Shown: piece after piece, positions 36,645 to 47,230 of the stretch | Numbering within the stretch: the stretch's first letter is position 1 | Layout: each line of letters begins with the position of its first letter | NCBI GenBank assembly: GCA_018389105.1 | Contig: JACATO010001457.1 | Span: 131,501-195,500 of the forward strand | Direction of reading: 5' to 3' | DNA length: 64,000 nt | Source: Nautilus pompilius | Lineage: Eukaryota; Mollusca; Cephalopoda; Nautilida; Nautilidae | Position numbers and translations under genes: made by a program | The notes under the pieces: generated by a model | What the model was told of the DNA's origin: nothing | Database searches by the model: none | Seen by the model: the letters and a program-made list of their open reading frames with translations, nothing else

Positions 36645-39283
36645 CCACAGCAGTGGTACAGAGTTTTGCTATGACGCTTTGTCCCGGGCACACGAACCAG
36701 TAGTTAGTTATATTCCGTGCGGCATCTTGTGAAAAATCAGACAGTCGGTTCCGCCAACGACGCTGTTATTGTTGCTGTCGTTGTGGCGAGGAACGAAGCC
36801 TGGCAGACGGTTTACGAGGCACTGCGCGACATGGCGTAAGGTGCGCGGCTCCCAGTTCCACATTCGGCCATCAGGGAAGCTGTGGTTACCACGGAGTCAC
36901 GAGTCTCGACATCGCTTATGGTTTCTGCGAAGAAAACTCTTTTTATGTGGAGATTCGAGTGTAACTCCTTTCGGGGGTGGGGCAGGGTTGGGGTTGGCAG
37001 TCCGAAAACCGTTCGGGGCTGCGGATGTAAGGCACGAGCCCCGTCGAAAGAGATGAGGCCCGATGGGCGGATGTTGCCAGAGCGTCATCGCCGACGGATA
37101 CAACAGGGACGGAGGTCCAGCAAAGGTTAGACAATCCGATAAAACTGCTGGTGCGCCGGAACGATTCGTTAGCAAGAACATCACCAACGGAGAGAAAAGA
37201 CGGGCGGCGGACAAACACTAGACGCCATTGTGTGCGAAGATACAGTTTTGTCGTTACTCGGTGTTTTTCTCTGCCGGAATCCATTTGTTCGCCGTCAGGG
37301 AATGCACCGGTTAACTACCGGTCGGGTGAGGTGCTGAAGTTTCAACTGATCTAAGGGGAGCAACCCCGGATGACCCGCGGGAGGAGGAGCGTTGAGGGGG
37401 CAGCACTCGTACACGGATCGGTCGGCCACACGTAGTCTCGGCCACTCTCGGAGCAGCAGCACGTGCGTACAGTTAGTTCCCCGCACTCGCATCGGATGAT
37501 GATCTCCCCACGAATAGAAAAACAAAAACAAACAAAACGACAGGAAGGAAACGTAAAATAAATCTACCGTTTATCGGGGAAAATTAGTGGAATAATGGAG
37601 TAAATTAAAGAGTTTAAAAAAAAAAAAACACAAACTTTTCGCAGTCCGGGGGTTGAAACAGAGGGTTTGGTCGGCCCACGACGCCGCCTTTGTGCGGGGA
37701 AAGGCTGGGAGTTTGCGACCCTCTCGAGCTGGAGACCGGATCTGCATCTGAAGTGAAGATGAAAAGATGCTTCGACCCTCTTCCTACCACTAAGGGTATC
37801 ACCATCTCGTCAGTCGTATCGTCTGTTTAAATCGGAAGCAAAGGTTACAAATTCTTCTTCGACAATCGTCTCTGACCTAAGACTGGGTTCAGGTCGCGAT
37901 CTGTATCAGTGATGGACACGATCGGTTGGCAGCAGACAAGACCGCAGGGAACTGGGCGCTGATGGTTTCTGAAACAGCCCATCATCAACATCATGCACGC
38001 GCTCTCCAGTGTATATAAACTTTAACAATTACTGTCAGCACCAAGTGTTCTTTGTCCGACTGTCAGGGGGAGGGTGGCTCGCTCGGCGTCGTGCCCCTGA
38101 GCCCGTTCGATAACTGCCCGTCCCTATTTACTTCCGAATGTTCCTATTATTTTGTCGCGTTCGCATCCTGTTTCTTCAAAACGCCTATCTCTGCGCGGGA
38201 CTTGCTTTTGTCAATGCAAAGGATAGACCCCCAAAAAAGGGGATCTTTTCCCCACCCCCTCCCCTTTCCCACTTCTAGCCAGGGTTTCTATTATAAACAG
38301 GCGGAGGAAGGAGATACTTGAGTTTTATTCGCAATAAGTGAAACGCTAATATATAATATGATACAATGTCTTCTCCCTCTCTCCTTCTCCATCCCTCTTT
38401 CTCTCTCTCTCCATTTCCCCCGTCTAAAAAACAAATTCTTACCCACTTACACAGACGTGTACCAATCGTCCCTTTTCTGTGGTGCACGTACTTTTACTAG
38501 TAATAAATAACAGATGTCCCCGAGCGGGGTAAGGATATCGACTACGAGGAAACCTTATCCGGCCAGTGTGTGTATATATATATATATACGTAAACCTCCC
38601 TCTCCCTCAACCAGTAATAGATAAGAACTCCACTCTAACTGTAATAGTCTGAAAAGAAAAACCTCAAAAGAAATAATTATATGCTTGCAATAGCGAGGGT
38701 GGGGGAGAAGGGAAATACTTAATGAATTTGGGAGAGCAGAATCTGGATAAAAGAAAGTGTCGTGCAACTGACTGAATTCAGTCGGCCTCCCCTCAGAAAA
38801 CCTGGAGAGATCCGTGTTTCAACTAACCCGACTACCATTAGTGGAAAAAATTAGCTCTAGCGCCTCCTTAATGGCCGACTCAAAGAGGAAGACGACGTCT
38901 TTATGTGGGATGCATGTGAAATTAAATACGAAGGACGGTCGGTGTCGTGTAAATCTCGACTAAATATAGTATTTTTTGGTTTCATATGCCAGCCATCAAA
39001 GATGGAAAGATGGGTTTCTTTCGAGGCCAGTTCTGAGAATTCGACTTTTTCAGCTCCACTCTGTGAATGCCGTGGACGTGTTTAACAGGTCTGGTGAATT
39101 CAAACTATATATATATAGTGGTGTCACAGCTATTTTTCTCCTACCTTATGAAGCTTAGAGGTTTGAATGTTTTTTAGCATCGTTAGTATACTTTAAAAAT
39201 ATGGTATTTATTCCTCTGATCACAAATCGTGAGACGTTCGTGCTAATATCTGGCAAACCTAGCTGTTTTCATCTTTTAACGTT
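36645..39283. other. no supported gene; GC-richer 36.7-37.5 kb
   Basis: The 36750-37480 segment is GC- and CpG-rich with overlapping frames of 78-113 codons on both strands and no recognisable domain. It could be a promoter-associated island. TATATAAA at about 38012-38019 is followed about 25 bp on by a possible start region. A CT-rich tract lies near 38373-38420 and a TA run at 38573-38587. Confidence 0.35.
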
Positions 39284-39328
39284 TAATAATAATAATAATA
39301 ATAATAATAATATAATAAAATAATAATA

Positions 39329-39377
<49 letters not shown>
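39284..39377. repeat. AAT microsatellite
   Basis: AAT units with two small ATA/AAAT interruptions over about 94 bp. Confidence 0.97.
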
Positions 39378-39378
<1 letters not shown>

Positions 39379-39638
39379 GTCCTCTTCCTCCAAGTTCCCT
39401 TCTTTGAACCCATTCGACCCCTACATGCATATCTCAGGCAAGTTTGGTGCTAGCACCACACGTATAAATCTAACCCACGACGCCTAGATAAGCGAACACG
39501 CTACTCGCTCTCTCTCTCTCTCTCTCAAGGTATTACTTAACGTATTTCCCGGATATAAGCGTTACGCCAATTGCAAATCAGCCTTTAGATTTTTGTCCTT
39601 CGTCAGGAACCGCTTCTTACCTGGACATGTTCATTTTA

Positions 39639-39663
39639 TGTGTGTGTGTGTGGTGGTGTTGTG

Positions 39664-39703
<40 letters not shown>

Positions 39704-39841
39704 GTCAGTATAGAGATAGAGAGAGGGAGAGAGAGAGAGAGATGACGTCAGTATAGAGATAGGAGAGAGGGAGAGAGAGAGAGAGAGAGAGAAATCGAGA
39801 GAGAGAAGAGAGAGAGATAGAGAAGGTTCTCTAGAGAGAGA
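39639..39841. repeat. compound GT-GA repeat with two CRE palindromes
   Basis: A GT tract passes into GA, then GATGACGTCAGTATAGAGATAG is repeated with TGACGTCA at 39700-39707 and 39743-39750 (43 bp apart), then GA with GAA/ATAGAG interruptions. Confidence 0.94.
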
Positions 39842-40696
39842 TGAGTTCCGTATCTAGATATCTCGAGTTAGAGATAGAGGAGAGAGATCTAGCTCCGCGA
39901 TCTCGAACCCGTCTTCGTTTCTATGAATCTGTCTTCCTGGTTGTCGTCACGTAGATTCGTTAAATTGAACAAATAAATCCAGACTTATCTGTATTTCGGG
40001 TGGCTTCTAGTAGCAGCATATTCCCCCTACTAACCTGGGAACTTTAGTAATGAATAAGGGTGCAGCTGGTTACTTGATACAGTCAGTCGACCTTTCTTTT
40101 TTTCCATTTCAGATACAAAACAAATCATACAATGTGGACATTTAAAGATATATATAACTTCTGTTTCTTTAACCATCCCAGTTTGACGACCAAGTTAACA
40201 ACGAAAGTTAATTGTTAATGTCATAGAATCTCTTGAAAGATCTTTGCTTTTTTTGTAACCTTTCAGAGTCGCCGTACATCGTTTACTGAATTCGATTTAT
40301 GAAGTCTCTCAGCTAAGTCAGGGTATATCTCGCGTGATCCCAGTCACCCTTGAACGTATTGCTGTTCAGGAGAATTATCTCCTATGTACTAACAATTCAC
40401 GGTAACGCTTTTGGCTTTTGGCGAAACATTTACAGTCAGTTAACGAATGTATAAGTAAATGAATAAGTAAATAAGGTTTTCTTAAGAAATGCATTTTGAA
40501 TTTAGATAATTTTTTCGAAACCCTGAAAGTATACTAGCTCATTACCATCGGCTGACAGTAATAGAGTTTACACAGATCTCACCGAATTTTCACGAGCGGG
40601 AATTAAGTCTTGTAATGAGCCTCCAGCCATTATTCAACAACTGGCTCTCCTACCCAATTGCTTTCGTCTGCCCGCGCTCTCCCAAATGACCACCAG
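39842..40696. other. no supported gene
   Basis: AT-rich with short frames only; the pyrimidine-rich segment at 40653-40682 precedes the candidate exon at 40697. Confidence 0.4.
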
Positions 40697-40798
40697 GCAG
40701 ACGGTAATCTCACGGTGCTCACTCGGGCAGTTGTGGCCAAGCAAGACTGTTCGCTGCTTTTGCCAACGTGTTTCCATGGCGACTCTTGCAGACTAGAA
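40697..40798 (+). CDS. candidate 34-codon internal exon
   Basis: An acceptor (CCACCAG, ending 40696, with a pyrimidine tract beginning about 35 bp upstream) and a donor (AGAA|GTGAGT at 40798/40799) enclose exactly 102 nt, open in one phase. The translation has normal composition and a Cys-bearing end (CFHGDSCRLE). The frame is also open upstream to 40658. No family is recognised and no partner exon was found. The weak point is the gap between pyrimidine tract and AG. Confidence 0.28.
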
Positions 40799-41444
40799 GT
40801 GAGTATTCATCTGGGGAGCACGTATTTCAATCACTCATGTCTCCTCTCTGCCGACGCTGCAACTCTCAAACCAATCAGTGTTAATAAACGGACTTAAAAA
40901 CAACAACAATTCTAAATAACCATCTGTGCTGCATTATTAATTTCACGATAATTGCAATAACATTTAAACTTTTGCTACTTGCAAAACTCGCATGGACGCC
41001 GCCGTAGCTCTCTTGTCAAAAAGACCACAATCAGTTTATGCAAGATTACGTACTGTACAGCATTCGTAAAGGTCCTGACGTTACTGCCTTTTACTCTCAT
41101 TTCAAAAGATATTCCGTCCGGTGATCCGATGAAAGAGTTTTGAAGTCTTCAGTAGATATCATGTGTTCATGGTGGATCTGCTCGTCTTGAAGTTGTAGCG
41201 GCATCTCATCTGATCTTTACTAGCTAGGGTACCGTCAACGGTTCGCTTCAGTACCAGTGCCAGGTCACGTCGTCCGCCACTTCCATCATTCTACATATCG
41301 AGTAAATCTTTTGGGAAAATTCCGAGCCAAAATTTCTGGAAAAGGTGGTGTGGGTTTTGGTACCTTTTTTAAAAAAGTACCCCGGCTTTAACCGCCCCGT
41401 GACGGAACAACAACCGACATTCTGCCGTCTGAGAATATTATTAA
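40799..41444. other. no supported gene
   Basis: Mixed composition; no open frame or repeat worth naming. Confidence 0.4.
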
Positions 41445-41696
41445 ATATGTATACACGTCACAGACTGCAGTTTACCTCTGCGGAATTGGTTTGGTAAAGC
41501 GAAGATTTTCCTCCATCTACGGGGGTCTGAAGGCGAGCAGAGCCAGCGAATACGGAAGCTGGCAGAGCTAAACGCCAAAGGTAGGACCAGCATCGCCTGG
41601 AGAAGAGACGAAGTTAACCAAACGGAAATGAACCGTTTTCAGTTAATACAAAATGGTAAAAAAAAACTAAAGGACGCAAGACTTTTAATTAGTTAA
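41445..41696 (+). CDS. open frame resembling a terminal exon, no ATG start
   Basis: The frame runs 83 codons to a TAA at 41694-41696. Its only ATG is deep inside, at 41625, so it would need an upstream exon; CTGCAG ending at 41470 is a possible acceptor. The last 50 residues are charged and protein-like, including RIRKLAELNAKGRT and WRRDEVNQTEMNRF, then a Lys-rich end. No family is recognised. It converges tail to tail with the reverse frame 41693-42109. Confidence 0.27.
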   Translation: MCIHVTDCSLPLRNWFGKAKIFLHLRGSEGEQSQRIRKLAELNAKGRTSIAWRRDEVNQTEMNRFQLIQNGKKKLKDARLLIS

Positions 41697-42109
41697 AAAG
41701 GGAGCAATTTCGTGAAGTTTAAAACATCAACCCACCCACCCCCTCCGACATTAACAAAGGTTACTGACTTGAACTCTAACACGTGACCAACAACATCATC
41801 GCCGTGTCTGCTCTCTAAGGTCGAGGATCGAAGTATACGGACGGCTGGGTGGTCGGTTAAGATCGTTAAAAAAACCGAATAGACTTTTAAGGGATACGAA
41901 ATTAGAAGTTCACCAATATCTACCACCCAGACAAACTTTCCACGTACGGCCTTTCTCCGTTTACGTTGCCTGTCTATGGAGCACAAGCTGACCAACATCG
42001 TCGGAATGAGTTTTAGATACTCAAATTTGGAACCTCTAACCTGGGTTTTCTTTAGACTTTGCAGTCTATTCTTCACCTGGTTTTGGACCGGAAACCATTC
42101 ATGCCTCAC
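41693..42109 (-). CDS. unassigned reverse open frame, 138 residues
   Basis: It is open from an ATG at 42107-42109 to a stop at 41693. Twenty-three codons in, AAACCCAG|GTTAGAGG is a good donor, so if real the exon might end there and the rest of the frame be intron read-through. The N-terminal part is basic. No motif is recognised. Confidence 0.2.
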   Translation of the reverse strand: MRHEWFPVQNQVKNRLQSLKKTQVRGSKFEYLKLIPTMLVSLCSIDRQRKRRKAVRGKFVWVVDIGELLISYPLKVYSVFLTILTDHPAVRILRSSTLESRHGDDVVGHVLEFKSVTFVNVGGGGWVDVLNFTKLLPF

Positions 42110-42448
42110 GATTCTATTTACGGTTTGAATACATATCTGGGAGGAAAAGCTGTCAAAATATGAAAATTAACAAGTATATCGTTAAGGCAGAACTTTTACA
42201 GACCGAAGGTAAATAAATAAGTTTTAAAATTTACCAAAACATTGTTTGGAAAATAAGTAGAAGCCATTTATTTGTTAAGTTGTCAGTATACTTGTGTGTA
42301 CAGATAACCAGAAAGAATCAAGGGAAAAGAACTCCGCCAAGACCTATCAGCGCAATTCCAGTTAAACGAAATTCTTATCACCCAGAATAAATCGATGCTT
42401 AGTTCCGTCCTTGCTCCGTGAGTTCCTGTGTAGGCCGGCCGGGCGGCT

Positions 42449-42664
42449 TTAGTCGATCGATACGTCAGCGATAAGCCCAGAAGTGACTAGGTTTCTTGCT
42501 CTAATTCCTGGAACCTGCAGTTGCTCGACGCTGAAGGGACACGGTAAGCGAACTTCCGTGGTGGTGTCTGTTACAAGCCGGACAGATGGTGTCGCGGTTA
42601 AATGTACCGAGATCCTGGAGATGAACTGACTGGCGAGTCGCCCCAGCACTCGACGCGACGCCAT
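42449..42664 (-). CDS. candidate first exon with mitochondrial-presequence-like start
   Basis: The ATG at 42662-42664 lies in an AGATGG context at the edge of a CpG-dense segment. The first residues (MASRRVLGRLASQFISRISV) form a basic, Ser-rich amphipathic stretch without acidic residues, like a mitochondrial targeting sequence. The frame runs 71 codons to 42449. A true exon could end at internal GT sites (for example GTACAT or GTAACA on the reverse strand). The mature protein is not identified. Confidence 0.3.
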   Translation of the reverse strand: MASRRVLGRLASQFISRISVHLTATPSVRLVTDTTTEVRLPCPFSVEQLQVPGIRARNLVTSGLIADVSID

Positions 42665-43382
42665 CTCGCTTCGCTTCCCACCGCGCCCCCTCGCGGCAGT
42701 TCGAGTACTACAGAATTTCTAGCTAATGGTTTTTATTTTATATATAGCGATTGATTTGGAACTGTAACAATCTAAAATAAAACCGAAAAAATCACGCGCG
42801 AAAATGCATACTTTGTCGTCATTTTTTACGCCCCATTCTCTTGTATTTGGATCCAATCTTCATATGACGTCATCTTCCGGTGTTTTGTTTGTTTCGAAAA
42901 CACTTCTGTTACGCGTTCTGCCATTCGCTCTGTCTGGATTACGCAGAAACGGGGAGGGGACGAGGAGGAGGTGGATTTCATGACCCTTATCTTACTTACA
43001 ACACGTTTCCACATGAACGTTCTAAAAGAGAGGGGGAGGCTTGGCGTGACTTATCTTAAAATTAATTCCTAAGTATACTGTCGCTGAGAGCCGGGGGCCG
43101 CTTTAAGCCCACCTACATTTAGAAATCCCGTAAACCGTTAAATCGTTAATGTATACTTTTTTTCTAGTTCCTAGAAATCTAAACTTAGAAAGATGGATAT
43201 TTGAAGAGGCGCTCTTCCAAGGAGGAAATGCACGTGACCCGCCGGGGAAGACCTGCGAGAAGAGAAACCATACTCGCGAGGTGCGCACGCTATACTTATT
43301 TTTAAAGGATTATAATTTTCAGTATTTGGGTTCCGAGGAGGTTAGATACTTGGTGGCAAAAGCAAAGATTTGACAAAAAGAA
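42665..43382. other. no supported gene
   Basis: TGACGTCA lies at 42865-42872 (TATGACGTCATCTTCCGG). A 74-codon forward frame (43149-43373) follows a T-rich acceptor-like tract but has no motif. Confidence 0.4.
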
Positions 43383-43830
43383 CTACCATGAAAATGAAGG
43401 TGTCAGATCCGGTAACGTTGATTTCGAAACTGGAACCATGGTCGGCTTTGTGGTGATGCAGCAGCTCTCTGCTTTATGTGGGGAAGCAATACGCTGACCC
43501 AGTGCGTGAACGAGATCAGCCCATCCTGGTCTGCTACATCGCAGCGCATCCCTGGCGCAGAATCTGCGTTTGGAAGTACGGAAAGTCAGTTCACGGGAAA
43601 AGACTTTCGCAGGAACCGGTCGAAGAGCGCTCACGCATGTTCAACAGGGTTCGTGTCCGGCGAATAGCCAGGCAGGTCATGGCAGGGTTATGACGCTCTG
43701 ATCTCTTTCCGTCTTCGCGATGCGCGGCTGGTGCACTGTCATTCATTAAAACTGCTTTCTATGAAGGATGACTGCTGGCTTAGGCAACTGAGTATGTCTA
43801 CTGTCTTGAAGATTTCCAAATTCATTCCAC
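43383..43830 (-). pseudogene. Tc1-like transposase C-terminal remnant
   Basis: On the reverse strand FMNDSAPAAHR (43731-43763 area) corresponds to the Tc1-family HDNAPxHR block with the second catalytic Asp, and after a frame change GYSPDTNPVEHAW matches the SPDLNPIEHLWD block with the third acidic residue. The frame then continues as a basic C-terminal segment (for example RDALRC..WADLVHALGQRIAS). At least two shifts break it. The N-terminal half is not recognised. It is diverged from the 31.2 and 62.0 kb copies. Confidence 0.6.
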
Positions 43831-44930
43831 CAACATTCCTCTTCTCATCTAGGCGATCTTTTTCAATTTCTGCGTTTCCTGTGAACCTGTTCGCCACATG
43901 GCTTTCTGCTGTTTAACAGGCTGTAGTCTGTTCCGGTTCTTATAGCTTGCAATCATGTGACAGAAATGGTCTTTGTCAGGCATCCGTGTACTTATGTCAC
44001 CTCTCTTTATAAGGATCAGATCATAATAAACAACATGTTGAATATATTTAAAGACGATATCTGTTTTAATGTAGTCTATGTGGCATCCTCTTTCAGTTCA
44101 TCAATTTCTATTTTTATGTCGTTATCCGTTTGTTTTCCTGTTTTCTGTTTTTTGTCAAAGAAAACTGCTTTTATTCGGCTTTAATACATCGTAAACTCAC
44201 CGCGATTTTCAAGCGCTAACAAAAACAAAACTCTAAGACGACAAGCATTAAATTCGAGTTAATTGTTGTGCATTAGAATTATTGTAAGTTTGTTTTCACA
44301 TGTGGTAAACAAATGGTTTGTTTCTTTTGGCCTTTTTTTGTAGCTGCCTATCTTGTTTCCAACTGAATATCTGACTGGCGCGGAGTAAATTCTATAAATT
44401 CACACCAGGTAACACATGTTCACACAGGCCCCGACACATGTCGACACTTATAAAAGCAAGTCTTTTTAAATACTGAAAAGCAGTTCATCTAACCATCGTA
44501 CCACGCTGGGCTGCTGTTATCACTGAAATCCTATCATTAAAAGCAAAGATCGTTATCCGTGGATTAAGTCTTTACTTTGATTTCAACACCGCCTCTCTTC
44601 TTTAAGATCGCCTGCTCTGAATACTCCTCTCAGGAGTTTATAGAGCAGAAAAACCATTAGAACTGCGTGGCTTTCCTCGCCACGTGCGCGCCAGAGCCGG
44701 CCCGAGACGAGGGAGGCGCGATCCGCGCGGTGAAGACGATTCTCGACGGTTTCCGTGAGCGGTGCTCGGTGCAGCTCGATCAGACCTACTGCAGATTAGA
44801 GTAGGCCGAGAATGAGACCTTTTTTTCTTTCGGCAAAAAATCGAAACAGCGATCGAAACGCACTTTCTATTCTTTCTCTCCAACTGCTTGTTCCATTACG
44901 CTCAGAGAGGAAGATGAAAGCGTTTTCGCG
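43831..44930. other. no supported gene
   Basis: AT-rich to about 44570, then GC-richer. An 81-codon reverse frame (44638-44883) is Arg/Ser-rich and motif-free. Confidence 0.4.
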
Positions 44931-44959
44931 AAAGTAATACAGCAGAGGCGGAAGAGGAG

Positions 44960-45040
44960 CGGCGGCAGCTGGCTAGTTTTCCCGGACTGTCTCGGTCGAA
45001 GGCGCGAGTTCGAACGTCGGTCAGGGCCCACGTGGTTACT
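44960..45040 (+). repeat. tRNA-like SINE head
   Basis: TGGCTAGTTTTCCCGGACTG followed 20 bp later by GAGTTCGAACGTCGG (45007-45021) has the spacing and near-consensus of polymerase III A and B boxes. It is too diverged to be a functional tRNA gene, so a tRNA-derived SINE is more likely. The 3' body and tail were not delimited. Confidence 0.4.
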
Positions 45041-46380
45041 TCTGTCTCTTTTCCTCTCCCGCCGGTCGTGTAAAGCGATCTGTTAATAAGCTTGTGCTAA
45101 CGTATTGTAACGCTTTTAAATCGCAGAGACTCTGTTAATCGTCGGAAATTATGACCAAATAGTATTACTGCTTGTGTGTATATACCCGTACCGCTTACTT
45201 ACCCAGTGCTGCGATGACAGAGATCTACATCGGTACCCACCCGCATTCACGCATTCGTAGTTTCCTTTCTGAAATTTCAAGACCTTTCTGTTAACACTGA
45301 CACAAAGATTTTTTTTTTTTTAAATTATGCTTAGTGCCCCGTGTTGAATAACTTAGCGTGCAGAACAATCAGAATTTAAGGCATACGTTGACTGAGTTCG
45401 GTAAACCTTGCTTAGTAACCGCAAAATGTCGGCTTGGCTTATTTTTGACGGCGTTTATCGGTGCCACGTCAGCCTCGAAGTGGTTTTAAGATCTGTCCAG
45501 ACATGTCGGCCGCTTAGATTAACGATAGCGTTGACAGACGCGAGACACTCAAGTATGCATTTCGCGAGAACCGCCTGTCGGTAAATATATATATATATAT
45601 ATAAAAGTCATTTTTACCTCGTTTTCTCGGCCAGGGTGGGCGGGGACACACGACAACATGTGCAGGGAATGTGTAACAGGGCAACAACAACAACAAAGAA
45701 AAAACGAAAGCGTTCTTTTTCAGATATAACGCTGGCGACCATTGGTTATTAATGCCACAGAGAGATCTGTCCCGCGCGAACGTTTGGGCCACCTGCGAGA
45801 GTTCGATTGTTAACCGAACGTTTGCCAAACGGCAGCAAATACACGGCGTGATATGATTGGTCGGTTCTGTGAGAAGATTACAGAATTGTTACCAACCGAC
45901 TTTTAAAAGAAGCACGTTATTGAAAAAGGGTTTCTTTAAAAAGATAGAACTATGGGTGGAGGACACGTACAGTATTAAGAACAGATGGCAATTTTGGTGT
46001 CCATCTAGGTGAGAACTTACTAAAAAAAATCAAAAACAAAAGATTTTGCGATATGTCTAAAATATATATACTCGTATTATATGCTGAGAGGCGTTAAAAA
46101 CGACCTTTAGATTTTGTCACTGAAAAATATATTAATGGATAAAAATTATTTATGATCGAAACATAATTTAAACAAACGTGTTGATTATTTATATGAATTC
46201 AGTAGACATTTACGGTTATTGTTTTGAAGCTGTCAACTTAAAATAGGAGAACGTGAAGTCTGTGGTTCTTCGTTCATCCGTGGCGCTGGTAAGGTGCTCG
46301 GTTCACGAACTTTGCGCAAAATGGGGTCACACACAAAAAAAAGTGATGGGGGGGCACAACTTATTTCTCACATACGCGAA
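45041..46380. other. no supported gene
   Basis: A TA run lies at 45585-45603. TGGCGCTGGTAAGGTGCTCGG at about 46281-46301 resembles a tRNA A-box region but lacks a B box. A 104-codon reverse frame (45514-45828) has no motif. Confidence 0.4.
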
Positions 46381-47230
46381 CAATGGCGCGAATGACGAAT
46401 AACCAGAAGAATCAGGTTTCCGTAAGGCTGGATGCCGGCTGAGCGACAGTCGGTGTCGCCCACTCGATACAACGTTTACCCGACCGTCGCTGTATCATTT
46501 GAGTCAGTGTAGTGAGAATGACAGCGACGATTTCGGACCCAATACGCCCGATCGCAGCATCTATCTGCAACATCTTCGCAACCGATTGAAAACCGCGAGA
46601 ACCGATGCTAATAACGTGACTGGCGCGGTACAGAGAAGGATCAGTAAATCGTCGTCATGCAGAACTAGGCATGTGTTGCCGACACCCTTTACCTTGAGTA
46701 GAGCCGGCTTCATTACCATCGCCTGGGAAAGACGACGGCGGACTTTGAATCGAGGAACGATCAATCATCTAAGAAGAAATGGCGCCATCTCTTCTAACGA
46801 ATCCGGGATTAATGAGAGTTTTCGCGAATAAAACTCACAAAAGCTTATCGGTGACAGCGTGAGAGATCTGCTTAAAACTACATTCTTCAAAGCAGTCGAT
46901 TTGACAGCCATGGTAATAAGGTGTGGATTGCCGTTAATTTTAGATCCCGATCTTAACTCGTGGTTAAAAACGGCAAAATAACTGATAAGAGATACATGAT
47001 AGACATCTCGCAATCCGAGATGCTTCCATAGATAAGGAAACGTAGGAGACCATGGAGGCTGATCTTCCGCGTGACAGCCAGAATGGCAAGAATATTTTAA
47101 TAACGCAACGTGGAAATACTAGATTTGCACCCCACCCCCCCTTTTTTTGAATCCAGCTGAGCATTGAGAGGGCAGTCATCCCAAGCAGTTCAAGTGAAAC
47201 ATCCACTCCTTGACACCCCTAGTGAAAACC
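46381..47230 (+). pseudogene. Tc1-like transposase remnant (N-terminal half clearest)
   Basis: An ATG near 46382 begins a short basic frame with RLDAG, as in the first helix-turn-helix of Tc1-type transposases. After a break, RSIYLQHLRNRLKTARTD (about 46556-46609) matches the well-known D-R-x-I...LRNR...TA linker of this family, followed by a RIS motif and the LHY..W segment in another frame. Beyond 46830 similarity fades, with only a weak NPAEH near 47150 and RAVIPSS. It carries many stops and shifts and is clearly inactive. Confidence 0.6.

Noticed and set aside
36769-37284. Gene in the GC-rich 36.8-37.3 kb segment
   Set aside because: Several similar-length frames overlap on both strands with no motif; the island may be regulatory instead.
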